From the NCBI GenBank assembly GCA_016782865.1, contig JADHXR010000033.1:1-53259 (forward strand): 53,259 nucleotides of DNA. Direction: 5' to 3'. Both the position numbers and the translations under genes were made by a program. Positions 19,327-27,505 of the stretch are shown piece by piece; the stretch's first letter is position 1, and each line of letters starts with the position of its first letter. A model generated the notes under the pieces. It worked only from the letters and a program-made list of their open reading frames with translations. It did not search any database and was not told the origin of the DNA. The stretch comes from Phycisphaerae bacterium. Lineage in GTDB: Bacteria > Planctomycetota > Phycisphaerae > Sedimentisphaerales > Anaerobacaceae.

Positions 19327-21501
19327 TCAGCGGATCAGCCGAATGTCATCGAAGTACACTTCACCCGAGCCGCCGGCCGCCGGGCTTCCCTTTGTGCCGA
19401 AGCCAATCGTAATCGTGTTCACATTGGCAAGGTTCACGCCTGCAAACGCCTGCAGATCGATCACCCACTCGGTCCAGCCTGCTATCTGTGTCGCGCTCGC
19501 GTCGTCGTGATAGACAACCGAGTTACCGTTGAGGGCGATAAACATCCGCTCGGCAGAATTGGTCGACCCACCTCGGAACCACAATGACAGCTTCGTGACA
19601 CCTTCTGCGGTCCAATCACGCGGGTAGACCAACGTCAGGGTCGCCTCGGAAGTCTTGAGGTTATTGTCGTAGAGATACGGCATCGACTGGCTGCCGCCGT
19701 GAACAATAGTCTGCTCGGCATAAGGCGGCAGGTCATTGCCGACCAGAGCGCCGTTTGTCGTGGTCCCGAAGCCATCGATCCACTTGTCGAATATCCTGTT
19801 GCTCGCGGCATCGGGCGGGTCAATATCATTGTACGACTCGAAATCGTCCACGCCAATGAAATCGGCTATTGTGAAGGTCCAGACCAGACCCTTGACGGTG
19901 CCGGTCGGATAGACTTCATCCACACGCCAGGCATGGCTGCCCTCCCAGTCAAGTCCTCCCGGATCGTAGCTCACAGCGCCAAGCGCCCTGGGACCTATAT
20001 ACTCGGGCGAAGCCGTCGTGGCGTTCATCACAGCATCGGCATCGGCGCCGAAGTACAGCTCGTGCGAAGCGGCATTGTCCGCCGCCGTCCAGCTCAGTGT
20101 TTCGTTGGTCTGAACGTCCACCGCGCCATTGGCCGGCTGAGGATTGCCCACGGCGCCAGGTGTCGTGAAGGCCCAAATGTCACCCTTTTGTGTTTCGATG
20201 CCGTCAGACTCGTCGACGCGCCAGTAAAGGACCTTCTCGCGTTCGAGAGTGCCGGGATCGTAGCTCGCCGCCGACGACGGTGTGCCTGCTGTAGCGTTGC
20301 TGACATCGTCGTAGTTGTCGCCAAGATAAACTGTGTGCAACCTGGCTCCGTAACCGCCCGCCCAACTCAGGATCGCATTAGGATCTACAAATTCGGCGCC
20401 GTCCGCCGGGTCGGGATTGTAGGCCGTCTTGGGGGGAATCGAAAAGCTCCAGACATCGCCTTTCCAGGGACTGTTGGGCTCGGAGTCATTGACCTCATCG
20501 ATTCGCCAGTAATAGGTCGTGCCGGGAACAAGACCGTCGGGATAAGGGAATCCCACAAAGCCTGCAATAATAAATGTGCCACCCTGGTTACCCTGGAACA
20601 CCGGCGATGCGGAATCGGCATCGGTGACTTCGTCGAAGCTGTCGCCCAAATACACATCGTGCGAGACGGCGTAACCTCCGGGCCGCCACGAAACATTCAC
20701 CCACGTGGCCCCATGCAAAGCTCCGTCGGCTGGATTCGGCGCCGAAGCGTACGGCCATGCCTCGCCCGAGCCTTGCATCGCGCCCAGAACTTCGGCTGCC
20801 GTCAAGGCTTTAGTGTAAAGACGCACATCGCTCAAATAGCCACTCCACATCTCCGTGGCATTGGTGGCGTCGCCACCCATGCCAAAGGGATTCTCGTCAA
20901 TGGTCGCAGTGGTAGTGCCGGTTGCCGAGAACTCACCATTACGATAGTGTGTGAGAGTAGCCCCGTCCTTTACGACAACCATATGAACCCACTCGCCCGG
21001 GGTCGGATCATCGTAGTCAATGGTCCCGTTATGCCCACCGTGATAGTATTCAAATCTTGTTGATGTGAACTTGATGAACTGCCCGGATCCCGGTGTCGGT
21101 GTGCCACCATAACGATTGCCTAAAATCACTTCATTAACGCCAGTTCCATCGCCTTCCTGCTTGACCCATAACGCCCATGTAAAATCGTTGTTCAAGTCCA
21201 TGAACGGAATAATCAGGTCGGTGCTGATATATGCTCCGCTGCTATTGTTTCCATTAAAACTTGCTACCATGCCACGTTCCGGGTCATTGACCCAGACCGC
21301 ACCGCCTGCGCCCAGACCGCCGCCAGCGTTGTTGACGGTTCCATTATTACCAGAAGCGGACAAATCAAAAACAGTATCGCCGGAACCTTCGTTCAAGGGC
21401 CACCAACCAACAAGATCGGGGTCGGCAGCGCCGACCACGCTCGTCAGAACCAAACCGAACATCAAAACAAAGGAAAGTGAATAAGTCAGTTTTCTGCACA
21501 T
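19327..21501 (-). CDS. array member 7: secreted LamG / FN3-like protein
   Basis: 724 aa. Signal peptide 1-26 (MCRKLTYSLSFVLMFGLVLT). The head (about 27-243) is a distinctive LamG subfamily with NDFTWALWVKQ, VILGNRYGG and KFTSTRFEYY. The same subfamily occurs as the internal LamG domain of the gene at 24627. Three FN3-like modules run from about 255 to 545, then the tail (NRIFDKWIDGFG, ending YFDDIRLIR, with Ile for the usual Tyr). It has its own predicted promoter (21716-21745) and a leader of about 200 bases, so it probably starts a transcription unit. An aaggagga ribosome site precedes the ATG. Confidence 0.86.
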   Translation of the reverse strand: MCRKLTYSLSFVLMFGLVLTSVVGAADPDLVGWWPLNEGSGDTVFDLSASGNNGTVNNAGGGLGAGGAVWVNDPERGMVASFNGNNSSGAYISTDLIIPFMDLNNDFTWALWVKQEGDGTGVNEVILGNRYGGTPTPGSGQFIKFTSTRFEYYHGGHNGTIDYDDPTPGEWVHMVVVKDGATLTHYRNGEFSATGTTTATIDENPFGMGGDATNATEMWSGYLSDVRLYTKALTAAEVLGAMQGSGEAWPYASAPNPADGALHGATWVNVSWRPGGYAVSHDVYLGDSFDEVTDADSASPVFQGNQGGTFIIAGFVGFPYPDGLVPGTTYYWRIDEVNDSEPNSPWKGDVWSFSIPPKTAYNPDPADGAEFVDPNAILSWAGGYGARLHTVYLGDNYDDVSNATAGTPSSAASYDPGTLEREKVLYWRVDESDGIETQKGDIWAFTTPGAVGNPQPANGAVDVQTNETLSWTAADNAASHELYFGADADAVMNATTASPEYIGPRALGAVSYDPGGLDWEGSHAWRVDEVYPTGTVKGLVWTFTIADFIGVDDFESYNDIDPPDAASNRIFDKWIDGFGTTTNGALVGNDLPPYAEQTIVHGGSQSMPYLYDNNLKTSEATLTLVYPRDWTAEGVTKLSLWFRGGSTNSAERMFIALNGNSVVYHDDASATQIAGWTEWVIDLQAFAGVNLANVNTITIGFGTKGSPAAGGSGEVYFDDIRLIR

Positions 21502-21708
21502 GGTAATCCTCCTTCAAATGAAATTAGTAATAACGGTTCTTGCGCTCATTTTGTTCAATCAGATTCTACCCGGATGATTCTTCTTGGTTTGACGCTACCT
21601 CCTTCCTTCGTTAAGCCCGGCGCGGGCGGTTAGTCAGAAAAGCGAAAGTCTGGAGCAATTTATGGCGATTTCACCCAATGGCAAAGATGAGCACCTATAA
21701 ATGCCACC
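21502..21708 (-). promoter_or_regulatory. conserved ~200-base 5' leader of the gene at 19327
   Basis: From the predicted start site to the ATG. It contains a GCCCG-triloop-CGGGC stem (21615-21627) and a purine block GGAAGGAGGTAGCG (21593-21606) that lies too far upstream to serve the ATG. A segment resembling GGTAGAATCTGATTGAAC and the AACCGTTATTA word before the ribosome site follow. The same order recurs upstream of the gene at 27506, and the tail end recurs in other array leaders. It may be a structured regulatory leader; it does not match any riboswitch I recognise. Confidence 0.4.
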
Positions 21709-21715
21709 TACGCTA

Positions 21716-21745
21716 TTTATATCAGATTGACCATCTTGTCGTCAA
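21716..21745 (-). promoter_or_regulatory. sigma70-type promoter for the gene at 19327
   Basis: Read on the minus strand: TTGACG, 18 bases, TATAAA. It lies just after the terminator of the gene at 21894. The same hexamers and spacing occur at 24373-24402, and nearly the same at 29887-29916. Confidence 0.6.
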
Positions 21746-21777
21746 GGAAAATCTTTGGATCAGATCAACTATCAACT

Positions 21778-21814
21778 TAAAAGGAGGCCTGTACCGGACC
21801 AATCGGTACAGGCC
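21778..21814 (-). terminator. intrinsic terminator of the gene at 21894
   Basis: Minus-strand stem ggcctgtaccg / cggtacaggcc with loop attggtc, followed by tccttttaa. This is a classical rho-independent terminator, 80 bases past the stop. Confidence 0.75.
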
Positions 21815-21893
21815 CCGAAATCCCGTCGCGCCGGGAGAAACATGCTGTTTCGACCACCCGGCAATTTATCGCTTCGAGTAGTTCTTGCTGAGA

Positions 21894-24080
21894 CTACCGA
21901 TACAGCCGAATATCGTCGAAGTACATCTGACCTGTCCCGCCGGCCGCCGGGCTGTTCTTGGTGCCGAAACCAATGGTAATCGTGCTTACGCTGCTAAGGT
22001 CCACGCCCTGGTCGGCGAATCCCTGCAACTCGATGACCCACTCGGTCCATCCTGTTATCTGCGTCGCGGCAGGATCGTCGTGATAGACTACCGCATTGCC
22101 GAGCGCGACGAACATTCGATCGGCAGCATTCGCCGAAGCGCCTCTGAACCACAGTGATAGCTTCGTGACGCCTTCGGCGGTCCAGTTTTTGGGATAAACC
22201 AACGTCAGGGTCGACTCAGAGATCATGAGATTGGTGTCGTAGAGATACTTCATCGACTGGGCGCCACCGTGGACAGTGGTCTGCTCAGCGTAAGGCGGCA
22301 ACTCATTGGCCGTGATCGCTCCATTTGTCGGAATCCCGTAGCCGTCTATCCAACTGGAGTATATCGTGTTGCTGTTGGGATCAGGGGGATCGACATCATT
22401 GTACGCCTCAAAATCGTCCACGGCAATAAAGTCGGCCGTCGTGAAGCTCCAGACAAGACCCTTGACAGTCTCAGTCGGATAGACCTCGTCTACGCGCCAG
22501 GCGTAACCGCTATCCCATGCAAGTCCTCCGGGATCATAGCTTTCGGCTCCAAGAGCCCTCGGCCCTACGTACTCGGGCGAAGCCGTAGTGGCATTGTCTA
22601 CCGCGTCCGGATCAGTGCCGAAGTACAGCTCATGCGACGTGGCATTATCCGCCGGTGTCCAGTTCACCGTTGCGATCATCTGCACATCCACCGCACCGTT
22701 GGCCGGCTGAGGATTGCCCACGGCGCCAGGCGTTGTGAAGCTCCAGACATCGCCTTTGTGTGTGAAGGGAGGATCGAACTCGTCGACGCGCCAGTAATAG
22801 ACCTTCTCTGATTCCAGCGCGGCCGGGCTGTAGCTCGCCGATCCTGCAGGGGCGCCGCCCGTGGCATTGCTCACTTCGTCGAAGCTGGTGCCCATATAGA
22901 CGGTGTGCAGCTTGGCGCCGAAGCCTGGTGTCCACGTGAAGACCGTGCCCGGCTCTACAAACTCGGCGCCGTCGGCCGGATCGGGACTGTAAGCCGTCTT
23001 GGGCGGAATCGAGAAGCTCCAGATCTCGCCTTTCCAGGGACTGTTCGGCTCGGTGTCATTAACCTCGTCGATCCGCCAGTAGTAGGTTGTTCCGGGTACA
23101 AGACCGTCCGGATAAGGAAATCCCGCAAAGCCTGCGATCGTAAATGTATCGCCCTGGTTGCCCCGGAACACCGGTGAGTCGGCAGTAGCGTTGTTGACGT
23201 TGTCGAGGTTATCACCGAGATATACATCGTGTGAAACCGCAAAATCACCTGCCGCCCAGGTCAGGTTCACCCATGTATCGTTGATGACAGTGGCGTCTTT
23301 AGGGTTGGGGCCGTAGGCCCATGGATAATCTCCAGCACCGCGCATAACGACCTGAATCTCTTCCGCTGTCAGGGCTCTGGCGTAAATGGCAAATTCATCG
23401 ATAATACCATCTGCCCCATTAGTAGCACCCATGTAACCTGCGTCTGTATTGAAACCGATCGTAGGATTGGGATTAAGTGGAGGGAAATTACCCAGACCGG
23501 TAATACTACCTACTTCTTCACCGTTGATATAGAACTTCGCCTCCCCAGCATCAAAATCCCAGGTTGTCGCCAGATGATACCACTGGCCGGCAGCCGGTAT
23601 AGCATCTGTAGCAGGAGTTTCCCAGTCCTGAAAGTCGGCATCGGCGGCATCTTCGAGGTAAAATCCGAATGTTTGGTCCCTATCTCCCGGTGTTTTGCCC
23701 TTCCCTATCATATAGTATATGGCACCAGTGTTGGCATCGAATAGCCTGTATGTTTCTGTTTCACTGCCGTCCCAATTGGGCTTGAACCAGAATTCGATTG
23801 TGCACGCAGGTGTCAGAACGTTAGATATCCGAACGAATTCGTCCTGCTTGCCTACAGCGAGTCCCTTTCCATATCTCCCAGCTACACGCTGAGCTCCGAC
23901 TATGGTACCGTCGTTTCCATTTCCGCTCGCGTCTGCTGCAACACTCCCGGAACCTTCAAAACGGAACCGCAGGATTAAGTCACTCTGCAAGTCACCAGTC
24001 TGCGCCTCTCCAGTAGAACAAAAGACGGCGATTAGACCTGCTATTAGCAGGCACGAATTCAAGTTTCTAAGCGTTTGCAT
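21894..24080 (-). CDS. array member 8: secreted LamG / FN3-like protein with replaced N-terminus, type II tail
   Basis: 728 aa from the ATG ending at 24080, which follows a gggaggaaa ribosome site. The frame extends 19 codons further upstream without a signal. The signal peptide (MQTLRNLNSCLLIAGLIAVF, cleavage near GEAQ) is unlike the family type. The LamG head spans about 34-248 (IEFWFKPNWDGSETETY, ending IIDEFAIYARAL). Modules and tail are standard; the tail is the minority type (YSSWIDGYG, LMISESTLTL) found otherwise only at 5221. Just upstream and out of frame lies a complete start and signal peptide of the family type (24067-24180), which suggests that an inserted head displaced the original one. 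Confidence 0.85.
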   Translation of the reverse strand: MQTLRNLNSCLLIAGLIAVFCSTGEAQTGDLQSDLILRFRFEGSGSVAADASGNGNDGTIVGAQRVAGRYGKGLAVGKQDEFVRISNVLTPACTIEFWFKPNWDGSETETYRLFDANTGAIYYMIGKGKTPGDRDQTFGFYLEDAADADFQDWETPATDAIPAAGQWYHLATTWDFDAGEAKFYINGEEVGSITGLGNFPPLNPNPTIGFNTDAGYMGATNGADGIIDEFAIYARALTAEEIQVVMRGAGDYPWAYGPNPKDATVINDTWVNLTWAAGDFAVSHDVYLGDNLDNVNNATADSPVFRGNQGDTFTIAGFAGFPYPDGLVPGTTYYWRIDEVNDTEPNSPWKGEIWSFSIPPKTAYSPDPADGAEFVEPGTVFTWTPGFGAKLHTVYMGTSFDEVSNATGGAPAGSASYSPAALESEKVYYWRVDEFDPPFTHKGDVWSFTTPGAVGNPQPANGAVDVQMIATVNWTPADNATSHELYFGTDPDAVDNATTASPEYVGPRALGAESYDPGGLAWDSGYAWRVDEVYPTETVKGLVWSFTTADFIAVDDFEAYNDVDPPDPNSNTIYSSWIDGYGIPTNGAITANELPPYAEQTTVHGGAQSMKYLYDTNLMISESTLTLVYPKNWTAEGVTKLSLWFRGASANAADRMFVALGNAVVYHDDPAATQITGWTEWVIELQGFADQGVDLSSVSTITIGFGTKNSPAAGGTGQMYFDDIRLYR

Positions 24081-24180
24081 TGTGATTTCCTCCCTTCCTT
24101 GCACTTGGGTTGGCCGTGCTCGCGAGAACCAGACCAATCGGTAAAATGGAACAAATCAGATAAATCAGTCTTCTCGACAT
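24067..24180 (-). CDS. stranded family signal peptide / 37-codon leader ORF
   Basis: A 37-codon frame starts with ATG (24178-24180) behind an intact aaggaggact ribosome site and ends in TAG at 24067. The first 23 residues (MSRRLIYLICSILPIGLVLA then STA) match the signal-peptide consensus of the array (compare MCRKLTYSLSFVLMFGLVLT). After that the frame runs into sequence unlike any head, and it overlaps the true start of the gene at 21894 in another frame. It is best read as the original N-terminus left behind by head replacement. It may still be translated and could couple translation to the downstream start. Confidence 0.7.
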   Translation of the reverse strand: MSRRLIYLICSILPIGLVLASTANPSARKGGNHNANA

Positions 24181-24366
24181 AGTAGTCCTCCTTCAAGAAA
24201 AAAGGTTAACGTGAATTGACCACAGTGGTCTCTCCTCTTGACTGAGTTTTGCCCGTTTCTTGCAGAGAATGATCCCACACAGCCGGACATCAGTCTCCTT
24301 CCTTCGAGAGGCCAAAGACCAGCTTTAGTCCTGCCCGGATCACCTCATATCCACGGACCTCATTCT
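24181..24366 (-). promoter_or_regulatory. 5' leader of the gene at 21894
   Basis: Transcribed region from the predicted promoter to the stranded start. It retains a CGAAGGAAGGAG purine block (near 24295-24306) comparable to the leaders at 21502 and 29675, but the GCCCG stem is not obvious. A perfect palindrome gaccac-a-gtggtc lies at 24218-24230. No gene was seen in it. Confidence 0.35.
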
Positions 24367-24372
24367 AACCTA

Positions 24373-24402
24373 TTTATATCAGATTATCAACCTCCCCGTC
24401 AA
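24373..24402 (-). promoter_or_regulatory. sigma70-type promoter for the gene at 21894
   Basis: Minus strand TTGACG, 18 bases, TATAAA, preceded by a conserved GATTTTCCTTGAC context that also occurs at 21740. It lies between the terminator of the gene at 24627 and the leader. Confidence 0.6.
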
Positions 24403-24516
24403 GGAAAATCTCCGGATAGGGCATGTACAGCCGGCGTGGAGAGCTAAAGGACGTCCCATCTGATATCCTCGAACAATCAATATCGCAGATCCGCCCGCGA
24501 GGCAGTCAATTGAAGG

Positions 24517-24549
24517 GGGGCCTGTACCAGGCCAATCGTTACAGGCCCC
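24517..24549 (-). terminator. hairpin terminator of the gene at 24627
   Basis: Minus-strand stem ggggcctgta / tacaggcccc with loop acgattggcctgg, then ccttcaattg. It lies 78 bases past the stop. The flanking bases also match those around the terminator at 21786, so the whole 3' region is duplicated. Confidence 0.65.
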
Positions 24550-24626
24550 GAAATCCCGTCGCGCCGCGAGAAACATGCCGTCTCGGCCGCCCGGCAATTT
24601 GTCGCTTCAAATAGTCTCTGCTGATA

Positions 24627-27440
24627 CTATCTGTACAGCCGAATGTCGTCGAAGTACATCTGACCCGAACCGCCGGCGGCCGTGCTGCCTTTGGTGCCTA
24701 TACCAATAGCAATCGTATTGACACGCGTAAGATCCACGCCTGCAAACGCTTGCAGGTCGATGACCCATTCGGTCCATCCGGCGACCTGCGTCGCGCTCGC
24801 GTCATCATGATAGACAACGGCTGTGCCGCCGGCAGCGACATATATCCGATCAGCGGCGTTAGCTGAGTTGCCTCTGATCCACAGGCTGAGTTTCGTAACG
24901 CCTTCGGCGGTCCAGTCACGCGGCCAGAGGAGCGTCAAAGTCGCCTCAGACGTCTTGCCGGCATTGTCGTAGCGATAAACAAGCGCCTGGGCGCCGCTGT
25001 GAACAATGGTCCGCTCGGCATAAGGCGGCATATCATTGCCGACCAGAGCACCGTTCGTCGTGGTCCCGTAGCCGTCGATCCACTTGTCGAATATCCTGTT
25101 GATACCCGGCTCACCGGCAGCAGGATCGACGTTGTCGTACGACTCGAAATCGTCAACTGTAAGATAGTCTGGCACCGTGAAGCTCCAGATCTTGCCTCTG
25201 GTGACTGTCGCATCGGTATTGTGCTCATCGACACGCCAGTAGTAAGGGCCGCCACCCCATTCTACTCCTTCGGGCGGAGAATAACTGGAGGTAGTCTGTT
25301 GGCCTCGATATACGCCGGTCACATCGGATGTGTCGGCGTTGTTCACAGCGTCCCTGTCAGTGCCGAAGTACACAGCATGTTCGGAGACCTTATCTCCCGG
25401 TGACCAGGTGAGAGGCGTGGCCTCTTTGATGTACGCTGTTGAGCCGTTAGCCGGGTTTGGATCCCAGGCAAGTAACGGGTCACCTCTCATAACCTGCTTA
25501 ATCTCGTCCACCGTCAGAGCTTTATTGTAGATCTGGACGTCGCTGAGCCAGCCTTGCCACCGCCCTCCCCCGGCGGGCTCGCCGGCCATGTAGAATGGAT
25601 TCGCCTGGATGGTTTTCGTTATAGTGCTGGTTCCGGACTCAATACCATCGCGATAATAGGTCAAAGTTGTTCCATCCTTGACGCCGGCGTGGTGAATCCA
25701 TACGGCGCTCGGAATGTCCTCGTAATCGACAGTCATGATGTAATCAGGGTCATTATTGTAGAACTCAAATCTTGCCGGCGTGAACTTGACGAACTCAAGC
25801 GGGTCGGCGCCGGTGTAGCTATACCGGTTACCCAGGATCAAATTGTTACCTGCCACGGCTATGTCTGTGCTCTGGTCCGGGTGCTGCTTTGTCCAGAATG
25901 ACCAGGTAAAGTCGTTGGTCAGGGTCATCTCCGGAATCCCGCCGGCGCTGACGAATCCCCCGGTGCTGTCGTTTCCATTAAAGCCCAGAACGATGCCGCG
26001 CTGCGGGTCAGTGTCCCAGACCGAACCGTCTTCGCCGAGCCCTCCGTCGGGGTAGCTTATGATCCCATGGCTGCCGTAGCCGGACCAATCAACAGTGACA
26101 GCACCATAACCTTCATCAAGCTTCCACCAGCCGAGAAGATTAGGGTCAGAAATCGGTACAATAGGCACTGTTGCGAAGCTCCAGACATCGCCTTTGTGGG
26201 TGGCAGGTGGATCGAACTCATCGACGCGCCAGTAGTAAGTCTTGCCTAATTCGAGTGTGCCGGGAGTGAAGGTTGCGCCTGTCTGGGCCACTGCCCCGGA
26301 TGCGTTGTCTACCTCGTCGAAATTGTCGCCGAAGTACACCGTATGCAATTTGGCGTTGAAGCCAGCGGTCCACTCCAAGGTCACGTCCGATAGTACGAAC
26401 TGGGCCCCATCAGCCGGGACAGCTTCGTATGCCTTCTTCGGAGGAACCCAGAAACTCCAGACAGGACCCTTCCACGGGCTGTTGGGATCAGCATCGTTGA
26501 CCTCGTCGATGCGCCAGTAGTAAGTTGTGCCCGGCACCAGGCCGTCGGGATAAGGATATCCGACGAACCCGGCAATGAGCATTGTGTCAGCCATGTTGCC
26601 GTGAAAGGTATCGCCGGTCCCATTATTGACATCGTCAAGATTGTCGCCCAGATATACATCGTGCGATACGGCATAATCTCCCGGCGACCAGCCGAGGGTG
26701 ACCCACGTCGCCTCATGGAGGGTGCCGTCTTTCGGGCTGGGACTGTAGGCCTTTGTCACCGGCTCGGCAAATTCATTAGTAAGTCCGTAGATGTGGGCGC
26801 TCTGGTTGTCGTTATGGGTAATCAATCGCATCGTCACATCGGTATCGTCGGCGGTAAATGTGTAATCGAGATAATGTGCTCCGCCGGTATCAAGGCTAAG
26901 TTCAATCGTGTCGCTGAATATACCATTGCTCTGGCCATCAGCTTCAAAAGTGATGACTCTGGCCGCACTTATCCCAAACGGGCCATAGTAATATCGCATC
27001 GAATATGTCGTTCCCGCCGTGAGATCCGACAGTGTCGTTATGGTACCCCCACCTACGGGTCCGCCGGAATGATATATGAAATCCATAAAAAGGCCGTTAG
27101 AGCCTCCATCCGCCGGCGCATCGGAAGGGCCGGCATGTGTGGGCACATTCATAGGCCTTCTCGTATCGTCGATAGTGTAGCCATATCCCCAACTGCTGGT
27201 GCCGGTGTAAACGGAACTCATGCCGCTGGTCGGCCCCTGGTCAAGAGCGACTCCATTGATGGTAACCGGCGCGTTCGAGCCAAAATCAAACGCGTGCGTG
27301 TAAGTCTTGCCGCTGTTGATGCCAATTGCCTCGTCAGTACCGGTGGCCGGCAGATCAACAATACTCAGCGTCCCCGCCTGGGCGATACTCACGCATAAAG
27401 CCATCATCGCCAGCAGTCCTAAAGTCAATTTCTTAGACAT
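24627..27440 (-). CDS. array member 9: secreted protein with non-LamG head and internal LamG domain
   Basis: 937 aa. Signal peptide 1-22 (MSKKLTLGLLAMMALCVSIA). The head (about 23-225) is not LamG. It is a beta-rich domain with TYTHAFDFGS, TYSMRYYYGPFG and YLDYTFTADD, which I cannot assign to a named family. Two FN3-like modules follow (about 233-335 and 336-425). A LamG domain at about 433-655 (FTWSFWTKQ, LILGNRYSY, KFTPARFEFY) belongs to the same subfamily as the head of the gene at 19327. A divergent FN3-like module and the common tail (from about 760, ending YFDDIRLYR) complete it. It follows the gene at 27506 by 65 bases and is probably co-transcribed with it. Confidence 0.85.
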   Translation of the reverse strand: MSKKLTLGLLAMMALCVSIAQAGTLSIVDLPATGTDEAIGINSGKTYTHAFDFGSNAPVTINGVALDQGPTSGMSSVYTGTSSWGYGYTIDDTRRPMNVPTHAGPSDAPADGGSNGLFMDFIYHSGGPVGGGTITTLSDLTAGTTYSMRYYYGPFGISAARVITFEADGQSNGIFSDTIELSLDTGGAHYLDYTFTADDTDVTMRLITHNDNQSAHIYGLTNEFAEPVTKAYSPSPKDGTLHEATWVTLGWSPGDYAVSHDVYLGDNLDDVNNGTGDTFHGNMADTMLIAGFVGYPYPDGLVPGTTYYWRIDEVNDADPNSPWKGPVWSFWVPPKKAYEAVPADGAQFVLSDVTLEWTAGFNAKLHTVYFGDNFDEVDNASGAVAQTGATFTPGTLELGKTYYWRVDEFDPPATHKGDVWSFATVPIVPISDPNLLGWWKLDEGYGAVTVDWSGYGSHGIISYPDGGLGEDGSVWDTDPQRGIVLGFNGNDSTGGFVSAGGIPEMTLTNDFTWSFWTKQHPDQSTDIAVAGNNLILGNRYSYTGADPLEFVKFTPARFEFYNNDPDYIMTVDYEDIPSAVWIHHAGVKDGTTLTYYRDGIESGTSTITKTIQANPFYMAGEPAGGGRWQGWLSDVQIYNKALTVDEIKQVMRGDPLLAWDPNPANGSTAYIKEATPLTWSPGDKVSEHAVYFGTDRDAVNNADTSDVTGVYRGQQTTSSYSPPEGVEWGGGPYYWRVDEHNTDATVTRGKIWSFTVPDYLTVDDFESYDNVDPAAGEPGINRIFDKWIDGYGTTTNGALVGNDMPPYAERTIVHSGAQALVYRYDNAGKTSEATLTLLWPRDWTAEGVTKLSLWIRGNSANAADRIYVAAGGTAVVYHDDASATQVAGWTEWVIDLQAFAGVDLTRVNTIAIGIGTKGSTAAGGSGQMYFDDIRLYR

Positions 27441-27505
27441 GGTAATTCTCCTTTGACTGAAAATTAGTAATAACGGTTTCTACGGTCACTTCATTCAATC
27501 GTAAT

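Noticed and set aside
21504..21546. An 11-codon frame ending at the ribosome site of the gene at 19327, with a GTG-started counterpart before 29674
   Set aside because: Both end at the Shine-Dalgarno sequence, but neither has its own ribosome site and the frame is not kept before other array members.
21502..21708. Cyclic-di-GMP (GEMM) riboswitch in the conserved leader
   Set aside because: A GGTAGCG word is present, but the GEMM core (ACGCA...GGGCAAACC and the tetraloop-receptor parts) is missing.
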